NCBI GenBank assembly: GCA_038246545.1
Contig: JBBRVW010000002.1
Coordinates: forward strand, 112,161-176,160
DNA from: JBBRVW01 sp038246545
GTDB lineage: Bacteria > Actinomycetota > Actinomycetes > JACCUZ01
DNA: 64,000 nucleotides
Direction: 5' to 3'
The translations under genes and the position numbers were made by a program. How positions within the stretch are numbered: the stretch's first letter is position 1; each line of letters starts with the position of its first letter. Of the stretch, positions 8,756 to 19,054 are shown piece after piece. The notes under the pieces were generated by a model. It was not told the origin of the DNA and searched no databases. It saw only the letters and a program-made list of their open reading frames with translations.

Positions 8756-9748
8756 TCATCGACGGGCCAGCGCCAGGACGTCGTCGACCTGGGAGCGGGC
8801 GACGTCGACGTCGGGTGCCGGGAACAGCGCGATGCTGTGCACTCCGGCGGTCTCCAGGGCGCCGAGGTGGGCGGCAGCGTCGTCGAGGGTGCCGATCGGG
8901 CCGATCTCGGCCCACCAGTCGTCGGGCATGTCCCGGACTCCCTCGAGGCCGCGGTCGCGCTGCAGGGCGACGAGGTCGTCGACGAACGGCAGGGCCGCGA
9001 CGCCGGGTGTCGGCTCGGCCAGCCGCTCGGCAAGCCAGGGGGCCATGATCTCGTGCGCGGTCTCGCGCCGCGGCGTCACGCACAGTGGTGCGAAGACGGC
9101 GACGTGGAACGGGTCCGGGTGCCCCGCCTGGTCGATGGCCTGCCGGACGTACGACAAGGGGGACGGGTCGGCGAGCACCACCCCGCCCGCCACCCGGCCG
9201 GCCAGCGCCAGCGACTTCGGGCCCATGACCCCGGCCAGGACCGGCGGCGGGTCGGCCGGCGGCTGGTCGAGGGCCACGTCGTCGAGGTGCACCTCGCGGC
9301 CGTCGAAGGTCACGCGTTCACCCGCGAGCAGCCGGGTCACCACAGTGATGACTTCCTCCAGCGTGGTCAGCGGCGACGGGGTGCGCGCCCCCATCTGCCG
9401 CATCCACGACTGCACGCCGTGCCCGATGCCGGGCAGCACCCGGCCGGGCGCGAGGTGGCACAGCGTCGCGATCTCCATCGCGGCGATCGCGGGGTTGCGT
9501 GCCACTGCCGGCAGGATCCCGAGGCCGACCTGCAGTCGTTCGGTGACGGCGAGTGCCGTCGCAGCGAGGCTGATGCCACCTGTGTAGAAGCAGTCCTCGA
9601 TGATCCAGAGCTGGTCGGCGCCGCCCTCGTCGAGCCGGCGGGCCACCTCGGTGACGAAACCGGCGGGAAAGGTGCGGTCGAAGCACATGCCGGTGGCGGC
9701 GCGCCGCGGGGCGGTCGTCGTTCCCGGGCCCGATGTCGGTGTCGTCAC
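8756..9748 (-). CDS. LLM-class (luciferase-like) flavin/F420-dependent oxidoreductase
   Basis: TIM-barrel oxidoreductase of the bacterial luciferase-like superfamily, 330 aa. Landmarks are GADQLWIIEDCFYTGG, LQVGLGILPAVARNPAIAAMEIATL, LAPGRVLPGIGHGV and PPVLAGVMGPKSLALAGRVAGGVVL. These match the F420-dependent subgroup common in actinobacteria, though the cofactor cannot be proven. The GTG at 9748 is chosen because TAGCGT lies 7 nt upstream (leaderless). The frame stays open further upstream, but that region lies in the divergent gene's leader. The substrate is unknown. Confidence 0.82.
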   Translation of the reverse strand: MTTPTSGPGTTTAPRRAATGMCFDRTFPAGFVTEVARRLDEGGADQLWIIEDCFYTGGISLAATALAVTERLQVGLGILPAVARNPAIAAMEIATLCHLAPGRVLPGIGHGVQSWMRQMGARTPSPLTTLEEVITVVTRLLAGERVTFDGREVHLDDVALDQPPADPPPVLAGVMGPKSLALAGRVAGGVVLADPSPLSYVRQAIDQAGHPDPFHVAVFAPLCVTPRRETAHEIMAPWLAERLAEPTPGVAALPFVDDLVALQRDRGLEGVRDMPDDWWAEIGPIGTLDDAAAHLGALETAGVHSIALFPAPDVDVARSQVDDVLALARR

Positions 9749-9755
9749 CCGCGCG

Positions 9756-9761
9756 ACGCTA
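9756..9761 (-). promoter_or_regulatory. -10 box (TAGCGT) for leaderless LLM oxidoreductase gene
   Basis: TAGCGT on the reverse strand is separated by 7 nt from GTG at 9748, with no ribosome binding site between. Confidence 0.5.
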
Positions 9762-9878
9762 GCGCTCGGATCCGACGGCGCGGCCGGCACGGGCGGCCCT
9801 GGGCGCCCCGGACTGGTCAGGGAGAGCCGGCGGAGCTCGTGCTGGCGCAGGTGCCGCTCGCGGGCAAGGATCCACCGC

Positions 9879-10799
9879 ATGGGCCGCCGCGGTCGTGCGG
9901 ACGGCGTGTTCTCGACCGGACTGGTTCTCCCCGCTGTGCTCCTGGTGGGGTGTTCGGGTCCGAGCGAGCACGCCGGACCAGCGACGCCCGGCCCGAGCAG
10001 CCCGCGCCCGACGTCGTCGGCCGGTGACGGGATCCGTGGTCAGTTCGACGTCGGCGGTGGTCGCCACCTGTTCCTGGAGTGTCGCGGTACGGGCACCCCG
10101 ACGATCGTGCTGGACGCCGGTGGCGGGGACGACCACTCGACCTGGAGCTCGGAGATCCTCGACCCGCTGCGGGCGGCCGCCCGGACCTGCGTGTACGACC
10201 GCGCGGGCACAGGGCTGAGTGACGCACCGCCGGAACACCGGCGGCTGATGGCCGACGTCGTGGACGATCTCGATGCGCTCCTCGCCGCTGCGAGGGTGTC
10301 CGGTCCCTACCTGTTCGTCGGCACCTCCTTCGGCGGTCAGGTGGCGCTGGCAACGGCCCTGCGGCACACCGACGAGACGGCCGGCCTGGTCGAGATCGAC
10401 TCGGACTGGCCCAGTGCGGATCCGGCCAGGGACGCTCTCCACAGCGTGCTGACCCGGGCCCAGTGGAAAGTGATCGCCGAGGGTGACAGCTGGGACAGCC
10501 CGGACAACCGCGAGGGCGTCGACTACCAGGCCACGCTCCCCGAGACCGAGAAGCTCGTCCACCGCCTTCCGGGGGTCCCGGTACGCGTCCTGACGGCGAC
10601 CCGCGTCGACCCCAGCTGCCCGCTCCTCTGGGACTGCGCGCTCATCCAGAAGCGGAGCATCGCCTTCCAGAAGCAGTGGTTCCGGCTCGGCGACGGAGTG
10701 AGCCGCCGGCTCGTCGACAGCGGGCACGTCATGCACCACGAGGTGCCCCGCCTCGTCGCAGAGGAGGTCCTCGCCACCCTCGCCGAGGCGCGAGCCTGA
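9879..10799 (+). CDS. Alpha/beta-hydrolase lipoprotein
   Basis: Predicted exported hydrolase of 306 aa. The signal peptide ends in a lipobox (LLVGC, Cys25), and a Ser/Pro-rich linker follows. The alpha/beta-hydrolase core shows IVLDAGGGDDHSTW (oxyanion region), VYDRAGTGLSD, the nucleophile elbow VGTSFGGQ, and a C-terminal catalytic His candidate in DSGHVMHHE. The ATG start has AAGGA 8 nt upstream; longer frames lie in the divergent gene's leader. The substrate is unknown. It is divergent from the LLM oxidoreductase and convergent with the GNAT gene. Confidence 0.82.
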   Translation: MGRRGRADGVFSTGLVLPAVLLVGCSGPSEHAGPATPGPSSPRPTSSAGDGIRGQFDVGGGRHLFLECRGTGTPTIVLDAGGGDDHSTWSSEILDPLRAAARTCVYDRAGTGLSDAPPEHRRLMADVVDDLDALLAAARVSGPYLFVGTSFGGQVALATALRHTDETAGLVEIDSDWPSADPARDALHSVLTRAQWKVIAEGDSWDSPDNREGVDYQATLPETEKLVHRLPGVPVRVLTATRVDPSCPLLWDCALIQKRSIAFQKQWFRLGDGVSRRLVDSGHVMHHEVPRLVAEEVLATLAEARA

Positions 10800-10824
10800 C
10801 CGGCCGTCACCGTCGTGACCGCGC

Positions 10825-11724
10825 TCAGGCGACGATCACGAGGTTGGCCATGTCGACCACCGGCCGGTAGCCCAGGTCGGCGTAGATCTTGTTCGACGTC
10901 GGGTTCGCCTGGTCGGTGAACAGGCACACGCGCACACCCTGGGCCCGGAGACGCGCGGACACCTGGGCGACCGCGTTGCTCGCCCAGCCGCGACCGCGCT
11001 CGGCCGGTGGCGTGTAGACCGGGCCGAGGCGCGCTACCCCGAACGCCGGTGGGTTCGCACCGGCGAGGTGCACGCGCTCGCCGGTGTCGTCGACCCAGAA
11101 CCAGAGCGACCTGGCACGGATCCTGCGCAGCATCTCCTCCGGGTCGCGGAGGCCGTGCGCGCTGGCGCCCCGCGGCCGCCCCGCCTGCTCGTCGGCGTCA
11201 CCCATGAACGCCTCGAACCACTCGGTGGCCAGCCCCAGGTCGCGCTCGGTCGCGGCCACCAGCCGACCCGGGACCCGGGCGGGTCGCACCAGCTCGTCGA
11301 GCTCGTGCAACCGCGTGTGCTGGGCGACCGCGACACGGCCGCCCTGGAGCCGGGCCAGCTCGGTGGCACACACCTGCACGGCGGGCAGGGCCCCGTTGAT
11401 GCCGGGGATCTCCTCGCCGCGGTCGTGGCACGCGCGGGCCAGGGCCAGTGCTGCCTCGTCCGGCATCGGCAGCAGGAACGGTGGGTAGGGCGCCGTCCGC
11501 ACCGCCGCCCCGACCACTGCGCCGGCGCCGTCCCTGACGACCAGCCACCAGTCACGGTCGGGTTGCTCGCTGCCGGTTGCCTGCTGCGACAGCACCCGGT
11601 GGGCGACCGTGCTCACGACGGTGCTGACGACCGGGTCGGCGGCCAGGTGATCGCCCGCAGCCGAGAGGAACTCCGCCGGGTCCGCGCAGAACTCGAGGGT
11701 GAGCCCGGTCCGACCCGCGGTCAT
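10825..11724 (-). CDS. GNAT-family N-acetyltransferase
   Basis: A 299-aa protein whose C-terminal half is a GNAT domain. The acetyl-CoA site reads RLGPVYTPPAERGRGWASNAVAQ (with the motif-A R-G-R-G), followed by the family's C-terminal CLFTDQANPTSNKIYADLGYRPV. The N-terminal half is a divergent domain of the kind seen in tandem GNAT proteins. The acceptor substrate is unknown. The ATG at 11724 is 6 nt from a TAGCCT box (11731-11736), indicating a leaderless mRNA. Confidence 0.85.
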   Translation of the reverse strand: MTAGRTGLTLEFCADPAEFLSAAGDHLAADPVVSTVVSTVAHRVLSQQATGSEQPDRDWWLVVRDGAGAVVGAAVRTAPYPPFLLPMPDEAALALARACHDRGEEIPGINGALPAVQVCATELARLQGGRVAVAQHTRLHELDELVRPARVPGRLVAATERDLGLATEWFEAFMGDADEQAGRPRGASAHGLRDPEEMLRRIRARSLWFWVDDTGERVHLAGANPPAFGVARLGPVYTPPAERGRGWASNAVAQVSARLRAQGVRVCLFTDQANPTSNKIYADLGYRPVVDMANLVIVA

Positions 11725-11730
11725 CCGGGC

Positions 11731-11736
11731 AGGCTA
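11731..11736 (-). promoter_or_regulatory. -10 box (TAGCCT) for leaderless GNAT gene
   Basis: TAGCCT is followed by 6 nt and the ATG at 11724 on the reverse strand. Confidence 0.5.
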
Positions 11737-11779
11737 GCCACCGACGGCGTCGCAGCCCCATCGTTTGTCCGTCGGGCGC

Positions 11780-12876
11780 TCACACGAGGCGGCGGCCGCG
11801 GGCCGTGAGGGTGCCGGCTCGGCGTCGACGCAGCGAGTCGGCGACCAGCGCGCCGAAGGTCACGACGGACGCGGGGTGCGCGAGGGCGTCCGGCCAGGCC
11901 CGGCCGCCGGTGCGGCGGGCCGTGACGACACGGCCCGCCACCGCGGCGGCGTAGCCGACCAGCCCGGCGCGGGAGCCGCGCAGCGCGGCGGCAGGCGGCA
12001 CGACGTAGACGATGCCGAGGGCGGCGACGACGGCCGCCGCTCCGATGGGGGAGCCGAAGGCCGACCAGAGCGACTTCGCGTAGCCCTCGCGCAGCGCCGG
12101 CCACCCGTCGTACATCCGGCAGGTGGCGAGCTCGGTGCCGTCGACGACCGTGCCGCGGCCGCCGGTGCGCTTCACCGCGCGCAGCAGGGCGACGTCCTCG
12201 AGCATCTCGTCGCGGACGGCGGCGTGCCCGCCGGCCCGGTCGTACGCCTCGCGGTCGACGACCACCAGCTGGCCGTTGGCAGCGGCGAGCGACTCGCGCG
12301 GGGTCTGCTCGGCGACGCGCAGCGGGAGCATGGTGAGCCAGGACCACTGCAGCAGGGGCTGCACCAGCCGCTCGGCGACGGTGTCCGCCACCTGGCGCGG
12401 GTACGGCGACACCAGGTCGAGGCGGCTCCACCGCAGCAACGCCACCGCCGAGGCGACCGCGTGCGGGGCGAGCACGACGTCGGCGTCGACGAAGACGAGA
12501 ACCGTGGCGTCGGTCGACGCATCGGCGAGCTGCTGGCAGGCCCACGGCTTGCCCCACCACCCGTCGGGCAGCGGCGCGCCGTCGAGGACCAGCACCCGCT
12601 GGTCGGCGCCGGCGACCCGGCGTACGACCTCGGCGGTGCCGTCGGTCGAGCCGTCGTCGAGCACCAGGATGCGCAGGTCACGGACGTTGGTCTGGCGCAG
12701 CAGCGCGCGCAGGCACGGCTCGACCCGACGCGCCTCGTCGCGCACAGGCAGCAGGACCGCGACCGGCTCGGCGACGGGCGGTGGGTGCACCGGCGGCGTA
12801 CGCAGCCGACGGGAGTTCCACACCGCGTGCACCGTGCCCGCGACGGCCACTGCTGCGCCGAACCGGGTCAGTGCCG

Positions 12877-12880
<4 letters not shown>
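11780..12880 (-). CDS. Family 2 glycosyltransferase, CruG-like (carotenoid glycosylation candidate)
   Basis: Membrane-associated GT-A glycosyltransferase, 366 aa. Motifs in order are VLLPVRDEARRVEPCL, LVLDDGSTDGTAEV, a DxD equivalent in LVFVDADVVLAPHAV, and DEMLEDVALLRAVKR, with hydrophobic C-terminal helices. The GTG at 12880 overlaps the stop of the preceding CruF-like gene (GTGA), implying coupled translation. Cyanobacterial CruF and CruG act together as carotenoid 1'-hydratase and 2'-O-glycosyltransferase. The same pairing here suggests that this enzyme glycosylates the hydroxylated carotenoid end group. The sugar donor is not predictable. Confidence 0.75.
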
Positions 12881-13679
<799 letters not shown>

Positions 13680-13683
<4 letters not shown>

Positions 13684-15251
13684 CGGCGCCAATGCCTGCG
13701 GTTGCCCATGACCACGCGTGCGGCGGTGCGGCCGGAGGCGCCGAAGACACCGCCGCCGGGGTGGGTCGACGCACCGGTGAGGAACAGGCCGCGCACCGGC
13801 GTACGGTAACCGGCCAGCTCGGGCAGCGGCCGGTAGGCGAACATCGAGTCCAGCCCCATCTCGACGTGCATGACGTTGCCGCGGCGCAGCCCCAGCTCGC
13901 GCTCCAGGTCGAGCGGGGTCTGCACGTGCACCTGCTCGATGCTGCTGGTGAAGCCGGGAGCCGCCTTCTCGACCTGCGCCACGATGCGGTCACCCTCGCG
14001 CTCGCGGATGTCGTCCCAGTGCTCGCCGGTGGTCAGCTCGTAGGGGTGCCACTGCGCCCAGGCCGTCACGACGTGCTTGCCCGGTGGGGCGAGGCTCGGG
14101 TCGAGGGTGGTCGGCGTCATCACGAGGACTGCCGGCTCGGCCGGCGTGCGGCCCGCGCTGAAGTCGCCGTGCGCCGACCGCAGGTGGGTACGGGTCGGCG
14201 CGAGCAGCTGCATCGAGGCGTGCACGTCGCACGCCGGGTCGTCGGCGCTCGGGTAGCGCGGCAGGTCGTTCGTGGCGAGCCGGACCACCATGCCGATGCC
14301 GTTGCCGACCCGGACCGCGCGGCTCGCGCGGGCGAGCAGCGCCTCGTCGCCGATCAGCTCGAGGGTGGTGAGCACGTGGCAGCCGGCGACGACGGCTCCC
14401 GAACGGATGTGCTCGCCGCTGTCCGTGAGCACGCCGGTGACGCGGTCGCCGTCGCGGGTGATGCGAGCGACGCCGTCGCCGGTCCGGACGCTCCCGCCCG
14501 TCCTGGTGAGCCGGGTGGCCAGCGCCGCGGTCAGGGCACCGGACCCGCCGACGGCGCGACCCGGCGGCATCCGGTGCATCAGCGCGTTCCAACCGACCAG
14601 GTCGGCGGTGGCCACCTCGTGCGTCGGCGGGCCGGACTGGGCGCCGAGCCAGGACAGCGCGGTCTTGAGCCGCTCGTCGGTGAAGTGCTCGTCCAGCAGC
14701 TGGTCGGCCGGCTGCAGGAACTGCCGGGACAGCTCGAGGCCGTCCGTGCCGGCGGCCTTGCCGACGCCCCACAGGTGCCGGCCCAGCCGACCCGGCGACG
14801 GCACGTCCTGGAAGGCGGCGAAGACCCGCTCGTTGCGGTCGGCCCAGTCCGTGGCGAAGGCGCGGTACGCCTCGGCGTCGCGTTCGCCGCAGACGGCGGC
14901 GATCGACGTACAGGTGCGGTCGAGGTCGACGTGGAACGTGATCGCCCGCTGCTCGCCGGTGGCGGGGTCGCCGAACGGGGCGAAGCCCCACGGGTCCATG
15001 TCGAGGTAGGTGAGGCCGCACTCGTGCAGCCGGAGGTCCTCGACGATGCCGGTGTGCCGCACCATGATGTGCGCGCTCGACCCGCGGTCGACGTGGTAAC
15101 CGGGCCAGCGCTCGACGGTCGACACCGCGCCGCCGATCACGGTGTCCTTCTCGACCACCTCGACGGCCAGCCCCTCGCGGGCCAGGTAGCAGGCCGCGAC
15201 CAGCGCGTTGTGCCCGCTGCCCACGACCACGACGTCGCGGGTGATCGGCAC
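13680..15251 (-). CDS. CrtO/CrtI-superfamily carotenoid FAD oxidoreductase
   Basis: FAD-dependent oxidoreductase of 523 aa in the group containing CrtO ketolases and PYROXD2-type proteins. The N-terminal fold reads DVVVVGSGHNALVAACYLAR, then GGAVSTVERWPGYHVDRGSSAH. The C-terminal FAD motif is LFLTGASTHPGGGVFGASGR. It differs from the crtI-like gene at 2712-4217, so a later step (3,4-desaturation or ketolation) is more likely than phytoene desaturation. The GTG start at 15251 is two residues before the FAD fold. The gene overlaps cruF by 4 bp and follows the CrtA-like gene by 49 bp. Confidence 0.78.
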
Positions 15252-15300
15252 CCCGCGAGTCTCGCACCGGCCCCGTCAGCAGGTCGTCGCCGGGCAACCG

Positions 15301-16047
15301 TCAGACGTCGTACGAGCGGCCGGCGAGGGTGCCCTCGACGCCGAGCACCGCGAACCGGGCGAACAGCTCCTCGCTGTACCAGCCGAGCTCCGCGGTGCGC
15401 CGGACCGCCTCGACGTGCGGCGCCTGCCGGTAGGCGAACTCCGACAGCGCCGCGGGGGAGTCCCAGAGGCTGAAGGTGCCCTGAAGCCCGACCGGCGCCT
15501 CGCCGATGCCGACGGCGAGCCGCAGCCCGGGCGTCATCCGGAGGTCGGCCGACACCGGTGGCACCGCGCGCCAGAACGTCACCAGCCGGCGCGGCGCGAT
15601 CCGGGCCCGGGTGATGGCGGCGACCGGGCTCCCGCGCTGCTCGGACGGGGTGGGCACCGGGTCCCCGAACGGTCGGTGCCCGGCCCAGGTGCCCCGGCTG
15701 GACAGCGGTCGCAGCCGGACCCGCAGCCGCTCCTCGGCCAGCCGGTCCCAGCCGCGGGCGACCGGGCCGTCCTCGAACTCCGCGGCAGCAGCGTCCGACG
15801 CCCAGGTCGCGAGGATGCCCCAGTGCCGCGGGTCGGCGTCGCGAACCGTGAAGGTGCGGCCGTCGCCGGTGCCGAGCAGCTTCGCGAACCGCAGCCCGGC
15901 CGTCCGGCGCAGCGGCCGGCGGTCGCGGGCCATCCGGGCCACCGCGTGCGGCACCCGGGAGGCCGGGACGCCCCAGAGGTGCAGCGTGACCAGGGCAGGC
16001 GTCGCCGCGGCGTCGCTCAGGGCTGCCCCGCAGGGCCCGGACTGCAC
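15301..16047 (-). CDS. CrtA-like (spheroidene monooxygenase family) protein
   Basis: A 248-aa protein resembling spheroidene monooxygenases, which insert a keto group at C2 of acyclic carotenoids. The C-terminal half carries the recognisable block TFWRAVPPVSADLRMTPGL, then VGIGEAPVGLQGTFSLWDS, FAYRQAPHVEAV and WYSEELFARFAVL. The GTG start at 16047 is the farthest upstream; starting later would remove only a short variable leader. It is the first gene of the reverse-strand carotenoid operon. Presumed heme or other cofactor ligands cannot be assigned from sequence alone. Confidence 0.72.
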   Translation of the reverse strand: MQSGPCGAALSDAAATPALVTLHLWGVPASRVPHAVARMARDRRPLRRTAGLRFAKLLGTGDGRTFTVRDADPRHWGILATWASDAAAAEFEDGPVARGWDRLAEERLRVRLRPLSSRGTWAGHRPFGDPVPTPSEQRGSPVAAITRARIAPRRLVTFWRAVPPVSADLRMTPGLRLAVGIGEAPVGLQGTFSLWDSPAALSEFAYRQAPHVEAVRRTAELGWYSEELFARFAVLGVEGTLAGRSYDV

Positions 16048-16244
16048 GGTTGTTCGGTCACGGTCGGTGACGGTAGCCGACGATCCGCGCCCGGCCGCCG
16101 GCCGCTCGGCCGGGCAGCCGTCTCACCTGGTGCGACGGCACCGTCAAGGTGCAATGGGAAGGCGCCGACGTGGGTACTGGACGTCCAGACTCCCCGCCGA
16201 GGTCCCCCGCCCGGCGGTCGTCCCTGACCGGAAGTCGCACCCTC

Positions 16245-17159
16245 GTGACCATGACCGCCCCCGCGGTGTCGGACACCACGGCACCGGCGACTCCTGCCCA
16301 CCGGGGCGTCACCAGCACGCGGGCGCGCGCCGCCCGCTGGGTGATGACCGGTGGTCTGGTCGTTGCGCTGGCGGTGTCGGTCTGGAGCATGGACCGGGTC
16401 CCGCACGCATCCTGGGAGCCGGCCCTGATCGGGCTGCTGCCGTGGGTGGTCGGCAAGTACCTGCTCTGCCCGCTGCGATGGCACGCGCTGTCGTGCAGCG
16501 GCCGCACCCGGCGCTGGCACCTGCGGATCTACGCCGAGAGCGAGCTGCTCGGCCTCGCGTCGCCCGCGCACCTGGGCGCCGACCTGTGGCGGATGCACAA
16601 GCTGCAGCACACCGGGCTGAGCCGTCCGTCCGCCGTCGCCGAGGTCGCCCTCGACCGACTGGTCGGCGCGCTCGGTCTCACCGCGTTCGTCCTGGTCTCG
16701 GGCGCCACCCTGCCGCGCCGGGTCCTGGTCGCCGGCCTGGCCCTCGCCGCCGGGGTGCTCGTCGTGGCCCTCGTCGTACGCCGCCTCAAGCCCGGCCTGT
16801 TGGCGTCGCGGCCGATGCCGCCGGCCAGGGTCGTGGCACGCGGAATCGTCATCTCGGTCGCCTACCAGCTGACGATCATGGGTCTGCTCATCGGCGCCGT
16901 CGCTGCCATGGGTGAGACGGTCCACCCGCTGGCGCTGCTCGGTGTCTTCGGGGCCAGCCAGGTCGCCGGCATCCTGCCCGGCGTCAACGGCGCCAGCCCC
17001 CGCGAGGGGGCCCTGGTCGTCGGTCTCGCGTCCGTCGGCGTCACCTGGCAGGCCGCGCTCGGTGCGGTCGCACTGAGCTCCTTGCTCGCCTGGGTCCCGG
17101 CCCTGCTGCTCGGCGGCACGAGCTTCCTGGTGCGCCGGCTGCGCCCCGCCGTCGTCTGA
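16245..17159 (+). CDS. YbhN/lysyl-PG-synthase-TM-like (UPF0104) membrane protein
   Basis: Polytopic membrane protein of about 304 aa matching the transmembrane (flippase-like) half of lysylphosphatidylglycerol synthases, without the soluble aminoacyl-transfer domain. The conserved loop GILPGVNGASPREGALVVGL replaces the usual P-GG-G-xxE motif with NGASPRE. GTG 16245 has GGAAG 10 nt upstream; ATG 16251 and GTG 16149 are alternatives. It is followed after 21 nt by a phosphodiesterase gene and then by a second protein of the same family. The transported or modified lipid is unknown. Confidence 0.68.
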   Translation: MTMTAPAVSDTTAPATPAHRGVTSTRARAARWVMTGGLVVALAVSVWSMDRVPHASWEPALIGLLPWVVGKYLLCPLRWHALSCSGRTRRWHLRIYAESELLGLASPAHLGADLWRMHKLQHTGLSRPSAVAEVALDRLVGALGLTAFVLVSGATLPRRVLVAGLALAAGVLVVALVVRRLKPGLLASRPMPPARVVARGIVISVAYQLTIMGLLIGAVAAMGETVHPLALLGVFGASQVAGILPGVNGASPREGALVVGLASVGVTWQAALGAVALSSLLAWVPALLLGGTSFLVRRLRPAVV

Positions 17160-17167
17160 CCTCCTAC

Positions 17168-17173
17168 TAGCGT
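17168..17173 (+). promoter_or_regulatory. -10 box (TAGCGT) for leaderless GDPD gene
   Basis: TAGCGT is followed by 7 nt and GTG at 17181, implying a leaderless transcript that starts in the short gap after the preceding gene. Confidence 0.5.
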
Positions 17174-17180
17174 TCCTCCT

Positions 17181-17837
17181 GTGACGACCAGCGGGCGGAT
17201 GCTGGCCGTGGCGCACCGGTCCGGCAACACCGTGGCCGGGCTGCGCGAGGCGCTGGCCGCCGGCGTCGACCTCGTCGAGTGCGACGTGCACGCCTACCGC
17301 GGCCGGCTCGAGGTGCGCCACCACCGCTCGATGGGCGGCCTGCCGTTCCTCTGGGACCGGGAGGGCGTGGTGCCCCGCAGCCGCCACGGCCGGTTCGAGC
17401 TGGGCGACCTGGTCGCGTCACTCGGCGACGACCACCGGCTGATGATCGACCTCAAGGGCGTGCACCCGCGGCTCGCCCCGCAGGTGGCGCGGCTGCTGCG
17501 CGAGACCTCCCCCGACCGCTCCCTCACCGTCTGCACCAAGGCCTGGTGGATGCTCGACGCCTTCGACGTGCCGGTACGTCGCGTGCTGTCCGCCGCGAGC
17601 CGGCGCGGCGTCGAGCGGCTGCGCGCCCGGGTCGCCGCCGGCCCGGTGCACGGGGTGTCGGTGCGGCTCTCGCTGCTGACCCCGGAGCTGGTGACCGAGC
17701 TGCACCGGAGCACCGACCTCGTGATGGCCTGGACCGTCGACGACGCGGCAGCACTCGCGCGGGCCCGCGCGGTGGGTGCGGACGCCGTCATCGGCAAGGA
17801 TCTCGACCTGCTGCGCACCGTGGTCGCCACGCGCTGA
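17181..17837 (+). CDS. Glycerophosphodiester phosphodiesterase family protein
   Basis: TIM-barrel GDPD of 218 aa, hydrolysing glycerophosphodiesters to glycerol-3-phosphate and an alcohol. The active-site region reads VAHRSGNTVAGLREALAAG then DLVECDVH, giving the His, Glu and Asp positions. The second His lies in EVRHHRSM. The normal HRG..PENT is reduced to HRSGNT, so activity deserves confirmation. C-terminal VMAWTVDD and GADAVIGKDLDLL match the family. No signal peptide is present, so it is cytoplasmic. It lies between two YbhN-like membrane genes. Confidence 0.8.
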   Translation: MTTSGRMLAVAHRSGNTVAGLREALAAGVDLVECDVHAYRGRLEVRHHRSMGGLPFLWDREGVVPRSRHGRFELGDLVASLGDDHRLMIDLKGVHPRLAPQVARLLRETSPDRSLTVCTKAWWMLDAFDVPVRRVLSAASRRGVERLRARVAAGPVHGVSVRLSLLTPELVTELHRSTDLVMAWTVDDAAALARARAVGADAVIGKDLDLLRTVVATR

Positions 17838-17921
17838 CTCCTGCGCGTCCTGCGCGAGCCACCCGCCCTCCGGCGCGGGCAGGTCGCGCATGCCGCGGTG
17901 GCGGGCTGACATCGTGGGGGG

Positions 17922-18968
17922 GTGCACCACGAGGGGACCGGGTCGGAGCCGCCGGAGGCCGTCGCCCCCGAGGCTGCGCGGCCGCCGGTCTGGCGGCACG
18001 TGCGACGCACGGCACTGCTCGTGGTCACCGCGGTCTCGCTGTACCTCGTCGCGCCCAGCCTGCTGACGGTGCTGGACGCGTGGCCGCAGCTCGGCGACGT
18101 ACGGCCGTGGTGGTTCGCCGTCGTCCTGCTGCTGCAGGCGGCCAGCTTCGCGTCGCTGTGGGCGCTGCTGCGCATCGCGCTGCGCTCGAGCACCTGGTCC
18201 GAGGTGGCGAGGTCGCAGCTCGCGTCGAACGCCGCCAGCCGGATCATCCCCGGCGGCGCCGCGACGGGCAGCGTCGTGCAGGCGGCGATGCTGGTGCGGT
18301 CGGGGCACCGGCCGGTGGAGGTCGGCGGGGCGCTGGGCGCCACCGGCCTGCTCACCACCGGGATGCTCATGACGCTGCCGGTGCTCGCGGTGCCCGCCGT
18401 GCTGACCGGGGCCACCCTGCCGCGCGAGCTCGAGGTGGGCCTGGTCGTGTCGCTGGTCGTCGCGGCGGTGCTCGTCGGCGTCGGGTTCGCGGTGCTCACC
18501 TGGGACCGCGTGGTGCGGGTGGTCGCCCATGCGGTCGGCCGGCTGGTCGCGGCGGTCCGTCGCAGCACGTCGGCACCGTTGGTGGTGGCCCGGGTGATCG
18601 CCGAGCGCGACCGGGTCGCTGCCGCGTTCGAGGGTCGCTGGCTGCAGGCGCTGGCGGCGGCGGCCGGCAACCGGATGTTCGACTTCGGGACCCTGGTGGC
18701 CGCCCTGCTCGCGGTGGGGGCCGACGTCCGCCCGAGCCTGGTCCTCGTGGCCTACGTCGCCGCCGTCGCACTCGGGCTGGTCCCGGTCACCCCGGGCGGC
18801 CTGGGCTTCGTCGAGACCGGGCTGGCCGGCCTGCTCGTCGTCGCCGGCGCCCCGACCGAGCAGGCGTTGGCCGGCACGCTGCTCTACCGGCTCGCGTCCT
18901 ACTGGCTGCCGATCCCGGTCGGCGCGCTGGCCTGGGCCGGCTGGCGGGTCGGCCCCCGCCGCGGGTAG
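17922..18968 (+). CDS. YbhN/lysyl-PG-synthase-TM-like (UPF0104) membrane protein, second copy
   Basis: Polytopic protein of 348 aa with about eight hydrophobic helices and the family signature VPVTPGGLGFVETGLAGLL near the C-terminus. An internal SNAASRIIPGGAATG loop is also typical. It lacks the C-terminal catalytic domain of full-length LPG synthases. The GTG at 17922 follows a run of six G. It is only distantly similar to the protein at 16245-17159, so this is not a recent duplication. A role in lipid or polyprenol handling is possible. Confidence 0.72.
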   Translation: MHHEGTGSEPPEAVAPEAARPPVWRHVRRTALLVVTAVSLYLVAPSLLTVLDAWPQLGDVRPWWFAVVLLLQAASFASLWALLRIALRSSTWSEVARSQLASNAASRIIPGGAATGSVVQAAMLVRSGHRPVEVGGALGATGLLTTGMLMTLPVLAVPAVLTGATLPRELEVGLVVSLVVAAVLVGVGFAVLTWDRVVRVVAHAVGRLVAAVRRSTSAPLVVARVIAERDRVAAAFEGRWLQALAAAAGNRMFDFGTLVAALLAVGADVRPSLVLVAYVAAVALGLVPVTPGGLGFVETGLAGLLVVAGAPTEQALAGTLLYRLASYWLPIPVGALAWAGWRVGPRRG

Positions 18969-18992
18969 CAGTCGTCAGCGGTTCTGAGCCAC

Positions 18993-19037
18993 GTGGCCCC
19001 GCCAGGGGGTCGGGAAGCGGACCTCCAGCGGGGCCAC
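18993..19037. terminator. Possible terminator hairpin between convergent genes
   Basis: GTGGCCCCGC (18993-19002) and its complement (19028-19037) flank a 25-nt loop in the space between the YbhN-like and YbaK-like genes. The long loop makes it a weak candidate. Confidence 0.35.
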
Positions 19038-19054
19038 TTCGCTCGTGACCACCG

